Positions 18,162 through 26,163 of a stretch of 45,229 nucleotides of DNA are shown in pieces. The stretch's first letter is position 1; each line of letters starts with the position of its first letter. The notes under the pieces are model-generated. The model was not told the origin of the DNA, ran no database searches, and saw only the letters and a program-made list of their open reading frames with translations. The DNA comes from Gammaproteobacteria bacterium (lineage in GTDB: Bacteria > Pseudomonadota > Gammaproteobacteria > GCA-001735895). The stretch is taken from positions 1 through 45,229 of the forward strand of contig JAAENK010000235.1 of assembly GCA_024224415.1 (NCBI GenBank), written 5' to 3'. The position numbers and the translations under genes were made by a program.

Positions 18162-18710
18162 TCAGGATTCGCCGTAGTTGAGTTCTTCAAAGTTGTGATT
18201 GAGGTTGGTGTAGATACAGATTCCACCAGCAATTTCGAGGCCTTTCTGCACGATATCGTGCGCAGACATTTCGGTGGTGTCGAGCATGGCGCGGGCCGCG
18301 GCCTGCGCGAAAGCGCCGCCGGAACCGATCGCCATCAAGTCGTCCTCGGGTTCGATAACATCGCCATTGCCCGAGATTATCAACGATGCGTCTTTGTTGG
18401 CGACGCAAAGTAGCGCCTCGAGACGACGCAGAATTTTGTCCGAGCGCCAGTCTTTCGCCAACTCTACCGCAGCACGAACCATCTGCCCATTGTGTTTTTC
18501 AAGCTTGGCTTCGAATAATTCGAAAAGCAGGAAAGCGTCGGCTGTACCACCGGCAAATCCGGCAATGACCTGGTCTTTATACAAACGCCGTACCTTGCGG
18601 GCGTTACCTTTCATGATGGTATTGCCCAGGCTGACCTGGCCGTCACCACCGATGACCACCGAATTACCCCGGCGAACCGACAAGATAGTGGTGCCTCTAT
18701 ATTGTTCCAA
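18162..18710 (-). CDS. hslV: HslV, peptidase subunit of the HslUV protease
   Basis: The 182-residue protein is the threonine peptidase of HslUV. The catalytic threonine becomes the N-terminus after removal of the short leader MEQYRG, leaving [24 protein letters not shown] and [11 protein letters not shown] are family signatures. The start codon is TTG, supported by GAGG seven bases upstream and by homologues with the same leader. The gene precedes hslU by two bases. A sigma-32-like promoter lies in the 76-base gap after xerC, consistent with the known heat-shock control of hslVU in E. coli. Confidence 0.97.
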   Translation of the reverse strand: MEQYRGTTILSVRRGNSVVIGGDGQVSLGNTIMKGNARKVRRLYKDQVIAGFAGGTADAFLLFELFEAKLEKHNGQMVRAAVELAKDWRSDKILRRLEALLCVANKDASLIISGNGDVIEPEDDLMAIGSGGAFAQAAARAMLDTTEMSAHDIVQKGLEIAGGICIYTNLNHNFEELNYGES

Positions 18711-18757
18711 GATAAAACCTCGAATGATTTATGTTAAGAATTGATTCTAACAGGCAG

Positions 18758-18785
18758 ATATAGGGTTGCTTGAGTGTTTTGCAAG
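18758..18785 (-). promoter_or_regulatory. Candidate heat-shock (sigma-32-type) promoter of hslVU
   Basis: On the minus strand CTTGCAA is followed after 13 bases by CCCTATAT. These resemble the sigma-32 boxes CTTGAAA and CCCCATnT with acceptable spacing. They sit about 50 bases before the hslV start and directly after the xerC stop, so transcription would begin around 18750. Confidence 0.5.
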
Positions 18786-18786
18786 C

Positions 18787-19689
18787 TTAATCACGTTTAC
18801 GCTTCGCCCGCGGATGTGCGGCATCGTAAACTTTTGCCAGGTGCTGGAAATCTAGATGCGTATAAACCTGTGTGGTGCTGATATTTGCGTGGCCGAGCAA
18901 TTCCTGCACCGCGCGTAGGTCGCCACTCGATTCGAGCAGGTGGGTGGCGAATGAATGCCTGAGCGTGTGCGGTGATAAATGTTGATCGAGCTGCTGGCGT
19001 CTAATCAATTGGTTCAGGCGGCTTTGCACGCTCCGCCCTGAGATGCGCTTGCCCTGTTTGCTCAGGAAAAGAGCATTACTGTCGCCTTTTAATAAACCAG
19101 CTCGCTCCTTTAGCCAACGCCTGATGGCTTCGCTGGCTTTGCTACCGACTGGTAAATAGCGGGTTTTATTGCCCTTACCCGTGACTACCAGTTGTCCGTG
19201 GGACAGATCAATGTCGTGCAGATTAATACTTACCAGTTCGGCCAGGCGCAGACCGGATGAATACATTAGCTCAAACATTGCGATGTCGCGGATAAATAAG
19301 GTGTCCTGGCTGTTACCCGATTGTAGAAGTCGGTCGATTTGCTCAGCGTCACAGGTTTTCGGTAGCGGTTGGCCAGATTTTGGTGCGCTAACTTCTTTGG
19401 CGGGATTATTTTTAGCTTGTTTTTCACGGATCAAGTACTGGTAAAAACTTCGAATCGATGATAATTCACGCTGTATCGAGGTGCTTTTGAGGCCATTTCG
19501 ATGGCGAAATGCAGCGTAAGCGCTAACCTGCCGATAGCTCACCGATGGCCAGTCGGTTATTCCCTGCTCGTGCAGAAAGTGCTGGAACTTGAGCAGGTCG
19601 CGTCGGTAACTCTTAGTGGTGTGCTCGGAGTAATACTTTTCACTGCGTAACATCCGGATGAAAGTTTCCAGATATTTATCAGCATTCAT
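18787..19689 (-). CDS. xerC: Site-specific tyrosine recombinase XerC
   Basis: The 300-residue protein has the N-terminal core-binding SAM-like domain (SEHTTKSYRRDLLKF) and the catalytic tyrosine recombinase domain. The catalytic residues are visible in YSSGLRLAEL (Arg), TGKGNKTR (Lys), HTLRHSFATHLL (His-x-x-Arg), LGHANIS (His) and TQVYTHLD (nucleophilic Tyr). With XerD it resolves chromosome dimers at dif. The choice of XerC over XerD rests on the neighbours: it closes the conserved lptM-lysA-dapF-DUF484-xerC cluster, beginning one base after DUF484. Confidence 0.95.
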   Translation of the reverse strand: MNADKYLETFIRMLRSEKYYSEHTTKSYRRDLLKFQHFLHEQGITDWPSVSYRQVSAYAAFRHRNGLKSTSIQRELSSIRSFYQYLIREKQAKNNPAKEVSAPKSGQPLPKTCDAEQIDRLLQSGNSQDTLFIRDIAMFELMYSSGLRLAELVSINLHDIDLSHGQLVVTGKGNKTRYLPVGSKASEAIRRWLKERAGLLKGDSNALFLSKQGKRISGRSVQSRLNQLIRRQQLDQHLSPHTLRHSFATHLLESSGDLRAVQELLGHANISTTQVYTHLDFQHLAKVYDAAHPRAKRKRD

Positions 19690-19690
19690 T

Positions 19691-20404
19691 TCAGAGGCCC
19701 AGTAAACCCTGGACCCGGATGCTGACGAGTTCGCCGAGCTGTTGCAGAAAGATAGTCCCCATGGATTTCTTGAACCGCGTTTCGCTGCTACTGCCCAGAC
19801 AAAGCAAGCCGAGATCGTTGGTGTGAAATAAAGGAATCAGGGCGCTGGAACCGACATTTACATTGTCACCAAATAGTTCGCGATTGATTTTATTATCGAG
19901 ATGGCCGCAAACTGGTTTACGGCTAAGCACCCAGGGTTCGACAGTTTCCAGTATGCCGCTTTCACGACTGAGATAATGTGACTTCAAGCGGTTTTTCCTG
20001 TCCAGAATCGAGGGCAGGAAACGGAAACTCACAAAATCAGTGTAAAAGAATGTCTGTACCTGATTTTGCACCATGGCCAATACATCATCGAGCTGGTCGG
20101 TGCCAATCAGTTCCAGCGCCAGACGGTGGAAACGTAGATTCAAATCTTCGTTTTCACGCGCGATACCCACCAGTTCATCCATGTTTTTTTTCAGCACATA
20201 GTTTTCCTCGCGCAGCATTTTCATCTGCCGTTCGACCAGCGAGGTGACGCCACCCGATTGATGAGGAATAGTCATAGAACCGAAAACATCGGGGTATGAC
20301 ATTAATACATCGGGATTCTTGCGTAAAAATTCGATGGTGGTGCTTTCTTCGTTTTGATCGGTCTGTTCGGTTTTACTGCCAGTATTACTCATATTCGATG
20401 TCAC
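19691..20404 (-). CDS. DUF484 (GAF-like) protein
   Basis: The 237-residue protein belongs to DUF484, the family usually found between dapF and xerC. It has the helical front EFLRKNPDVLMSYPDVF, a coiled coil, and a GAF-like domain with SSALIPLFHTNDLGLLCLGS. Its function is unknown. The listed start overlaps dapF by 20 bases; the methionine four codons in (20392) shortens the overlap to 8. The xerC start follows by one base, so expression with dapF and xerC is near certain. Confidence 0.93.
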   Translation of the reverse strand: MTSNMSNTGSKTEQTDQNEESTTIEFLRKNPDVLMSYPDVFGSMTIPHQSGGVTSLVERQMKMLREENYVLKKNMDELVGIARENEDLNLRFHRLALELIGTDQLDDVLAMVQNQVQTFFYTDFVSFRFLPSILDRKNRLKSHYLSRESGILETVEPWVLSRKPVCGHLDNKINRELFGDNVNVGSSALIPLFHTNDLGLLCLGSSSETRFKKSMGTIFLQQLGELVSIRVQGLLGL

Positions 20405-21218
20405 CCTGGAACACCATAGCTGTTTCGCCGGTCATCATAACGGGGTTTCCCTCACCTTGCCATTCGAGTTTTAATTCACCGCCGCGTAATTTAGCACTGG
20501 ATTCGCCGTCGAGCAATCCGAGTCGGTAGCCAGCGATGTGTGCAGCGCAAGCGCCGCTACCGCAAGCCCGGGTTTCGCCAACGCCGCGTTCGAATACGCG
20601 TAGTTTGAAATTCCCACGGTCGATAATCTGCAGGAAACCGACGTTGATGCGCTCGGGGAAGAAGTCATGGCTCTCCAGTGCTGGCCCAAGCTTGTTAACC
20701 GTTGCAGTATCGACATCTTCAACTTGAATTACCATATGCGGATTGCCTATTGCCAGCGCGCTAAACTCGATATGTACATCGTTTATATCGAGGCCGTATT
20801 GATTTTGCCGGCTATCTGTTTTGAGTGGAATCTCGGATGGTTCGAACTGAGGCACGCCCATATTCACACAAACCCGGGTTTCACCGACCATTTGCAGCTG
20901 CATTAAGCCAGCGCTGGTTTCCACTGGAATAACATCGAGATCAGTCAACCCCTGTTCACGCACAAAACGCGCAAAACAACGCGCACCGTTGCCGCATTGC
21001 ATCACTTCACCGCCATCGGCGTTAAAGATACGGTAACGAAAGGCCGCCTGGCCGGACTGTGGTTTCTCGACGATGAGCATCTGGTCGAAACCAATGCCAT
21101 GGTATCGGTTGGCCCATTGTCGTATCAGTACCGGGTCGGGTTCGAAGTCCTGGCGAATTGCATCGATCACCATGAAATCGTTGCCGAGGCCGTGCATTTT
21201 GCTGAATTTAAGTTTCAT
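20385..21218 (-). CDS. dapF: Diaminopimelate epimerase DapF
   Basis: The 277-residue enzyme interconverts LL- and meso-diaminopimelate without cofactor. The two catalytic cysteines are in MQCGNGARCFARFV and ETRACGSGACAAH. MHGLGNDFMVID is the standard N-terminal signature. Its ATG overlaps the lysA stop by four bases (ATGA), so the last two steps of lysine synthesis are translationally coupled. Its meso-product also feeds peptidoglycan. Confidence 0.98.
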   Translation of the reverse strand: MKLKFSKMHGLGNDFMVIDAIRQDFEPDPVLIRQWANRYHGIGFDQMLIVEKPQSGQAAFRYRIFNADGGEVMQCGNGARCFARFVREQGLTDLDVIPVETSAGLMQLQMVGETRVCVNMGVPQFEPSEIPLKTDSRQNQYGLDINDVHIEFSALAIGNPHMVIQVEDVDTATVNKLGPALESHDFFPERINVGFLQIIDRGNFKLRVFERGVGETRACGSGACAAHIAGYRLGLLDGESSAKLRGGELKLEWQGEGNPVMMTGETAMVFQGDIEYE

Positions 21219-22462
21219 GGAAGCAGACTTTCACCGCGAACCAAGTCTTCAAATACCTCGCGCTCACGCACACAATAATGCTGGTCACCATCCACCATGA
21301 CTTCGGCGGCGCGATTACGGCTATTGTAATTAGAAGACATCGCAAAAGCATAAGCACCCGAAGAGCGTATTGCAATCAGGTCGTGCTGCGCGAGTTGCAG
21401 CGAACGCGCCTTGCCGAGAAAATCGCCGGTTTCACAAATTGCGCCGACTACATCGTAGACTCTCTCGCCTTCATCGCTGTGTTGTTCGACACGAATAATG
21501 TCCTGCCAGGCGTCGTATAGCGAGGGGCGGATCAAATCGTTCATGGCGGCATCGATCACGGCAAAATTTTTCTCTTCGGAAAGCTTGATGTAGTTGACGC
21601 GGCTTACCAGTATACCGGCATTGCCAGCAATCGCTCTTCCTGGTTCGACGACGACCTGGCCGTCGAAATTTCGTAATCGCACTTGCAGCGCAGTTGCCCA
21701 TTCAGCTGGTAGGGGTGGGGTTTCCTCGCGATAGCGAATACCGAGGCCTCCGCCAAGATCGAGATGACGAATATTAATGCCCGATTGCTTTAAGCGGTTA
21801 ACCAGGTCGAGCAGCCGATCAAGTGCATCAATATAGGGCGACAACTCGGTTAACTGGGAACCAATATGGCAGTCTATCCCCATAACGTCGATATTATCCA
21901 GCATGTGCGCCCTGGTATAGATACGCTCAGCATCACTAAAGGCAATGCCGAATTTATTTTCCTTCAGGCCGGTGGAAATATACGGGTGTGTTTTTGCATC
22001 GACGTCGGGATTCACCCGAAAGGATATCCGTACAGTCCTGCGGCTACTCGCGGCGATTTGATTGATAAGCTCAAGTTCCTGCTCGGACTCGACGTTGAAA
22101 CAATGGATGTCGTGATCAATAGCGAGCTGTATTTCATTGGCCTGCTTACCAACCCCGGAAAAGACAGTTTTTTCGGGCCTGCCACCAGCGCGTAGTACGC
22201 GTTGTAATTCGCCAGCGGAGACGATGTCAAAACCCGACCCAAGTCGTGCGAGCACATTCAATACTGCCAGGTTGGAGTTAGCTTTCACTGCGTAACAGAC
22301 CAGATGGTCGTGGTCTCCGAGCGCCCTGTCGAACGCATGCCAGTGACGCTCCAGGGTGGCGCGTGAATAAACATAGAGCGGTGTGCCATAGGATTCAGCG
22401 AGCTCGTTAATGGCCACGTTTTCGCAATAAAGCGCTGCGTCTCGGTAATTAAAATGATCCAA
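21215..22462 (-). CDS. lysA: Diaminopimelate decarboxylase LysA
   Basis: The 415-residue PLP enzyme decarboxylates meso-diaminopimelate to L-lysine. The Schiff-base lysine is in VCYAVKANSN, the phosphate-binding glycines in HLDLGGGLG, the arginine-containing VVEPGRAI binds cofactor phosphate, and GAICETGDFLG supplies the active-site cysteine and glutamate. The start ATG is 4 bases after the small lipoprotein gene. Length and motifs are normal. Confidence 0.98.
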   Translation of the reverse strand: MDHFNYRDAALYCENVAINELAESYGTPLYVYSRATLERHWHAFDRALGDHDHLVCYAVKANSNLAVLNVLARLGSGFDIVSAGELQRVLRAGGRPEKTVFSGVGKQANEIQLAIDHDIHCFNVESEQELELINQIAASSRRTVRISFRVNPDVDAKTHPYISTGLKENKFGIAFSDAERIYTRAHMLDNIDVMGIDCHIGSQLTELSPYIDALDRLLDLVNRLKQSGINIRHLDLGGGLGIRYREETPPLPAEWATALQVRLRNFDGQVVVEPGRAIAGNAGILVSRVNYIKLSEEKNFAVIDAAMNDLIRPSLYDAWQDIIRVEQHSDEGERVYDVVGAICETGDFLGKARSLQLAQHDLIAIRSSGAYAFAMSSNYNSRNRAAEVMVDGDQHYCVREREVFEDLVRGESLLP

Positions 22463-22466
22463 AGAA

Positions 22467-22589
22467 CTAGCCCTGCTTTTTGCTTTTTTCGTCTTCTTCG
22501 GGAAGCGTCAATGGACCTTTATTGCCGCAAGCCGACAGGCTCGCGGCCAGTACGATGCAAATTAATAATGGCAGAAGGGTATTGCGCAT
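22467..22589 (-). CDS. lptM: Small lipoprotein LptM (YifL-like)
   Basis: This 40-residue gene is too short for the ORF track. Reading the reverse strand gives a start ATG, a hydrophobic signal (LLICIVLAASLSAC) ending in a lipobox cysteine, and the family motif CGNKGPLTLP, then a charged tail and TAG. Its place just before lysA/dapF is the usual one. In E. coli LptM (formerly YifL) is an outer-membrane lipoprotein that helps oxidative maturation of LptD, the lipopolysaccharide translocon. Confidence 0.93.
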   Translation of the reverse strand: MRNTLLPLLICIVLAASLSACGNKGPLTLPEEDEKSKKQG

Positions 22590-22666
22590 TTAAGAGAACT
22601 CGATGAAAGACTTTATTATGTTGCCGCATAGACGAATAGACAAGCATAATCAACACGACCTGTATC

Positions 22667-23662
22667 TTATTCACCCCAGCATGCCCTCGCTACGCGCTGA
22701 AAATTCTCACCAAAAATTCCTCTAATTTCATCATCGTTAAAGCCATGTTGTTGTAGCTGATTAGATAGGTCGGAAAGTTGTGATGGTGCAACATGTTTGA
22801 TATTGGCGGTGTCATAGCCTTGCCCGGAGGGCCAGTAGTCTGGTCTGCTTTTTAGAATTTCACCAATATCTACATCAACTCCCGGTGAGTAATCGAAGCC
22901 CAGTCCAATGTGCTCCGTACCAACCAGTTCGGCCAGATAGGTGATATGTTGTAGCAGTGTTGCATTGTCGACGACGTTGTCACCGAGGAAGATACCCATG
23001 CCATTAATGCCGATAGCACCGTTGGTTGCTGCACAGGCTTTAATTTGTTCATCACGAATATTGCGCTGATGCCCCCAAACCTGCATGGGGTTGGAATGTG
23101 AGAATACGACAGGCCTTTGTGATGCCGCCATGATATCCATTGTGGTTTTATACGCGGCATGCGAGCAATCTACAATCATGCCTGTACGGTTCATCTCTGC
23201 AATAATTTTCTGGCCAAAATCGGTTAGCCCGGTGTCGATACCATGACAGCCTCCAGCAGCCGCATTATCGAGGTTGTAGGCAAAAACCATTTGCCTGACT
23301 CCAAGCGCATGATAGACACCGATCATATTAATGTCACCATTCAGAGCATTCATACCTTCGATGTCAAATGACACTCCAAACTTGCCTGCATGCTTCGCAG
23401 CAACAATGTCTTTCACCGAGCCAATCAGAGTAAACCGGTTACTGTTTTCAATAATCCAATGGCGATAGGCAGCGAGTGTTTTCATGGTTTGCTGCCAGTC
23501 CATGACATCAAATCCAACATTGATGCTGACATAGTTGACACCGTTATCAGGCCAGGCATCCAGTAGATTTAGATCAACCGCTGGATCAGGGAAAACACCG
23601 GCATGTGCATCCCATACCAGAGAGTTCGCACAGGGCTCGATTACGACCGATTTACTCAACAT
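22667..23662 (-). CDS. Membrane-dipeptidase family (peptidase M19) protein
   Basis: The protein is an M19 amidohydrolase barrel of 331 residues from the preferred ATG at 23662. The track's start at 23767 adds 35 residues unlike the family. Metal ligands expected from renal dipeptidase are visible as His20 (VWDAHAG), Glu102 (FDIEGM), His168 (VDCSHA), His189 (FSHSNP) and Asp257 (GLGFDY). The partner aspartate two residues after His20 is Gly here. M19 enzymes cleave dipeptides, often with a C-terminal D-residue. No signal peptide is seen, so it is probably cytosolic. The start lies inside the end of the PhzF-like gene (11-base overlap), suggesting coupled translation and a joint role in handling epimerised amino acids or dipeptides. 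Confidence 0.85.
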   Translation of the reverse strand: MLSKSVVIEPCANSLVWDAHAGVFPDPAVDLNLLDAWPDNGVNYVSINVGFDVMDWQQTMKTLAAYRHWIIENSNRFTLIGSVKDIVAAKHAGKFGVSFDIEGMNALNGDINMIGVYHALGVRQMVFAYNLDNAAAGGCHGIDTGLTDFGQKIIAEMNRTGMIVDCSHAAYKTTMDIMAASQRPVVFSHSNPMQVWGHQRNIRDEQIKACAATNGAIGINGMGIFLGDNVVDNATLLQHITYLAELVGTEHIGLGFDYSPGVDVDIGEILKSRPDYWPSGQGYDTANIKHVAPSQLSDLSNQLQQHGFNDDEIRGIFGENFQRVARACWGE

Positions 23663-24527
23663 GGAAGTTTCCTTTTGTTGGACTATTATCATCAGGTATA
23701 TGCAGCATGCCATCGATGACTTTCCTGGCTTCACCACCAACCTGCAAACGGGTAATATTTTCACCATCCATCCTGACTGTCGAATAAATGCTACTGGGTC
23801 GGTTTATTTCATGGCCCTGTTCGGCCAGAACATTTACCAAACCATCCTTGCTTACAGGGAGGATACCATGACGGATTAGATAGCTAGTCAACGCACTGTT
23901 GGTGGTGCCAGCTGCGGCCGATTCCGCTACACCAACGCCGGGGCAAAAGTCCCGCACGTGAATAGTGGCATTGGCGCGCTCGGTTTCGCTACAAAAAACG
24001 GCGACAGTTTGAATGCCAAACTCAGGCAGGAGCTGGCTAATCCCTGTAAAATCGGGGGTCAGTCGACGCATCGCATCGAGGCCTTTCAAGGGCACAACCA
24101 GGTGCACAAAATCACCCCTGGCCGTCTCTATCGGCAAACGTGGGTCGTAGTCCTGTGGTCGCAAACCCAGCAAATTGGCTAACTGTGCCGAATCAATACC
24201 ATATTGATGAAATGAGGGAGGCTTGATATCTAGCATAACCAACGGATATCCACTATCACGCTTGAATATTTCAACCGTGGCGATGGTAGTTGGTAAATGA
24301 AGATCGACATTGATTGAGTCGTTACTCCTCCAGTGCAAGACCCCCATCTCAACCAAATGGCTCATCAGGCAAATGGTGCCGTGACCGCACATTGGATACT
24401 CGGTCACGGTCGAGTGGAAGTGGGCATGAACAGCCTTATCATCGCAGGCGGTGATGAAGCCGGTGGCTGGTAAGCCAATTTCAGTGGCCATTTTTTGCCG
24501 GGTTTCTTTACTCAGACCAGCAGCCAT
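23652..24527 (-). CDS. PhzF-fold isomerase/epimerase, 5' end cut by an in-frame stop
   Basis: The 291-codon frame matches the PhzF family. YPMCGHGTICLMSHLVEMG is the CGHxT motif, VRDFCPGVGVAES the second half-site, and EQGHEINRPSS the QGxxxxRPS motif. The family's N-terminal strand is missing from this ORF but is encoded upstream in the same frame, beyond a TGA (see 24528-24632). The ATG at 24527 has only a weak GGGA nine bases upstream. Two catalytic positions also differ: the Glu of the SETxF motif is Ala (LPATGF), and the Asp of EDPATG is Ser (ESAAAG). It may therefore be a divergent subfamily or a decaying gene. The MCGH motif also recalls proline racemases, which share the fold. It overlaps the dipeptidase start by 11 bases. 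Confidence 0.75.
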   Translation of the reverse strand: MAAGLSKETRQKMATEIGLPATGFITACDDKAVHAHFHSTVTEYPMCGHGTICLMSHLVEMGVLHWRSNDSINVDLHLPTTIATVEIFKRDSGYPLVMLDIKPPSFHQYGIDSAQLANLLGLRPQDYDPRLPIETARGDFVHLVVPLKGLDAMRRLTPDFTGISQLLPEFGIQTVAVFCSETERANATIHVRDFCPGVGVAESAAAGTTNSALTSYLIRHGILPVSKDGLVNVLAEQGHEINRPSSIYSTVRMDGENITRLQVGGEARKVIDGMLHIPDDNSPTKGNFHVE

Positions 24528-24632
24528 TACTACGATCCCAGCCTGACTTCAACTGAAGACAGTATCGGTAAAAGCGTCATAGAGTGCGAATGGGATAGTG
24601 GCCTTTTTTGATCCTGAATCAGCTTTCAACAT
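24528..24632 (-). pseudogene. Detached 5' end of the PhzF-like gene, with in-frame TGA at 24549-24551
   Basis: An ATG at 24630-24632, preceded by AGGAAGGGG, opens a frame identical to that of the PhzF-like ORF and overlaps the histidine-kinase stop by 14 bases. It encodes a lead-in followed by LYDAFTDTVFS, then TGA, then SQAGIVVMAAGLS. This reads straight into the annotated ORF and matches the family start xDAFTxxPFxGNxAxVV. The TGA occupies the position of the conserved glycine, and a single GGA-to-TGA change would explain it. TGA is a normal stop in this genome (for example in the overlapping kinase gene), so translation should end here unless readthrough occurs. Confidence 0.75.
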
Positions 24633-26163
24633 CCCCTTCCTGATTCTCAAGCCGTGATATCGCGGTGGGGAATTTCACCCGGAAACGCACGCCACGTACA
24701 TCGAGCGGCCTGAATACCAGTTTCGCCGATCGTTTGCGGTTGTTGATTTCGAGTACCCAGCGCGGCAGCAGGGATTCGCTGGTGTCGGGTTGGCTGAAGG
24801 TTTCTTTACCAGGTAAATTGTTAATCACCTGGGGTTCGGCGCTGGCCTGTGAGCTGACTTCGACGCTGGTGATCGGGCTGCTTAGCGACCAGTCCAGTGA
24901 TTTGCTTGCTGGTTTGTCTGACTGTGCGATATGGCATAAAGCTTTGCCGTTTTCTTCGACCATGGCTATGAAATGTGTCTCCACCTCGCCGTTTAACTGT
25001 TCGATGCGTAGTGATAATCCGTTTTCATGGTTTTCTATATTCTCATAATTGACCGAGCCTTCGAAACCCTTGCTGATTTCATTGACGAAATATAATCCCA
25101 GACCTTTGCCATGATGATCGCGAATCCGACGGGATGAATAACCCAGCTGGAAAATTCGACTACGATCTTCTTCCTTGATGGACGGCCCACGGTTGTACAC
25201 TTCGACAAGGATTTCATCCTGCTGACGCGCCAGCAATATTGCTACACGGTTGTAGCGATTTTTTGTCGATTTCTGGTTAGCGTAGTACACGGCGTTGTTA
25301 AGTAAATTCTCCAGCAGCAAGACCATATGGTTCTGATTGCCAAGCATTTCACAGTCATTGTTCAGTTGTATATGAAAGCGGTCATCGAGAAAACTCATCG
25401 GACAGCCTTTACTATCCAGCTGGCGTAGTTTTTCGGGTTCGTCGACGATTGGTAATAAGGCTTTCTGTAAAGCGTCAAACATCGAAAAGGTCGGCGCGTA
25501 GGGGAATGTCGATGGGTCGACTTTGTTTAACATCGACTGAAAATAATATTCTTCGCTATCGTAGATACGGTTGGCGACATGCAGGGTGATATTATCGGTA
25601 GTCGCGATGTCGAGCAGGTCCCATAAATAGGTCAAGCTTTCGGAGGCGACTTCAAATTCGCGTCCCTGATTGCCTTTATCGAGCCGATCCTTGCATAACT
25701 CCGCAGCTTTCCTCAGGGCTGTTTGCGCCTTGTCGTAACTGATAACACCATTGTGTCGAACTTCGGAGGCGATATTCTTAAAATGCAGAAACTTTTCATC
25801 GTATTCAATATATTCCAGTAGACGGTCGCTGATAAATAATTTTAGCTTATCGGCATGGTCGGAGTAGGTGCGTACGCGTGAACCGAGTTCACGCCTGGAG
25901 TCGAACAACTCGGTAATTTGTTCTTCGTGCTGAATTAATTGCGCCTTGTACCCCGCCCATGATTTAAAAAAACGTGTGATATCGAATACCAGCAGCAGTA
26001 TGACGATAGCCGCTGCTGCCACCAGTGTTTCCTGATTAGTCAGCGCCACGGGGAGTTGGTAGGGGAGAATCAACTCGGGTGTTGCGAGTATAAATTGCCA
26101 GCTGATTAGCAGAAGTGCTGCCAATGCGCTCATCCAGGGATAGGGTACTCGGGATCGGCTCAC
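24619..26163 (-). CDS. Membrane histidine kinase with atypical phosphoacceptor region and long C-terminal insertion
   Basis: The 514-residue protein has two membrane segments (about 11-27 and 46-62) with almost no periplasmic loop, then a coiled coil. A dimerisation-like helix (FLHFKNIASEVRHNG, about 125-139) has Ser where the usual SHELR histidine would be; His136 or His127 are alternatives. The ATPase domain shows the N-box LLENLLNNAVYYA (283-295), a G1-like VYNRGPSI and G2 HGKGLGLYFV (351-360). The closing strand VRFRVKFP appears only at 492-499, after about 120 extra residues. Its ATG overlaps the response regulator stop by four bases, so they form one two-component pair. Kinase activity is likely but needs the unusual acceptor explained. 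Confidence 0.85.
   Translation of the reverse strand: MSRSRVPYPWMSALAALLLISWQFILATPELILPYQLPVALTNQETLVAAAAIVILLLVFDITRFFKSWAGYKAQLIQHEEQITELFDSRRELGSRVRTYSDHADKLKLFISDRLLEYIEYDEKFLHFKNIASEVRHNGVISYDKAQTALRKAAELCKDRLDKGNQGREFEVASESLTYLWDLLDIATTDNITLHVANRIYDSEEYYFQSMLNKVDPSTFPYAPTFSMFDALQKALLPIVDEPEKLRQLDSKGCPMSFLDDRFHIQLNNDCEMLGNQNHMVLLLENLLNNAVYYANQKSTKNRYNRVAILLARQQDEILVEVYNRGPSIKEEDRSRIFQLGYSSRRIRDHHGKGLGLYFVNEISKGFEGSVNYENIENHENGLSLRIEQLNGEVETHFIAMVEENGKALCHIAQSDKPASKSLDWSLSSPITSVEVSSQASAEPQVINNLPGKETFSQPDTSESLLPRWVLEINNRKRSAKLVFRPLDVRGVRFRVKFPTAISRLENQEGDVES

Noticed and set aside
24549-24551. TGA in the PhzF-like gene as a selenocysteine codon
   Set aside because: The position is a conserved glycine, not cysteine, and I see no convincing hairpin with the usual loop just downstream.
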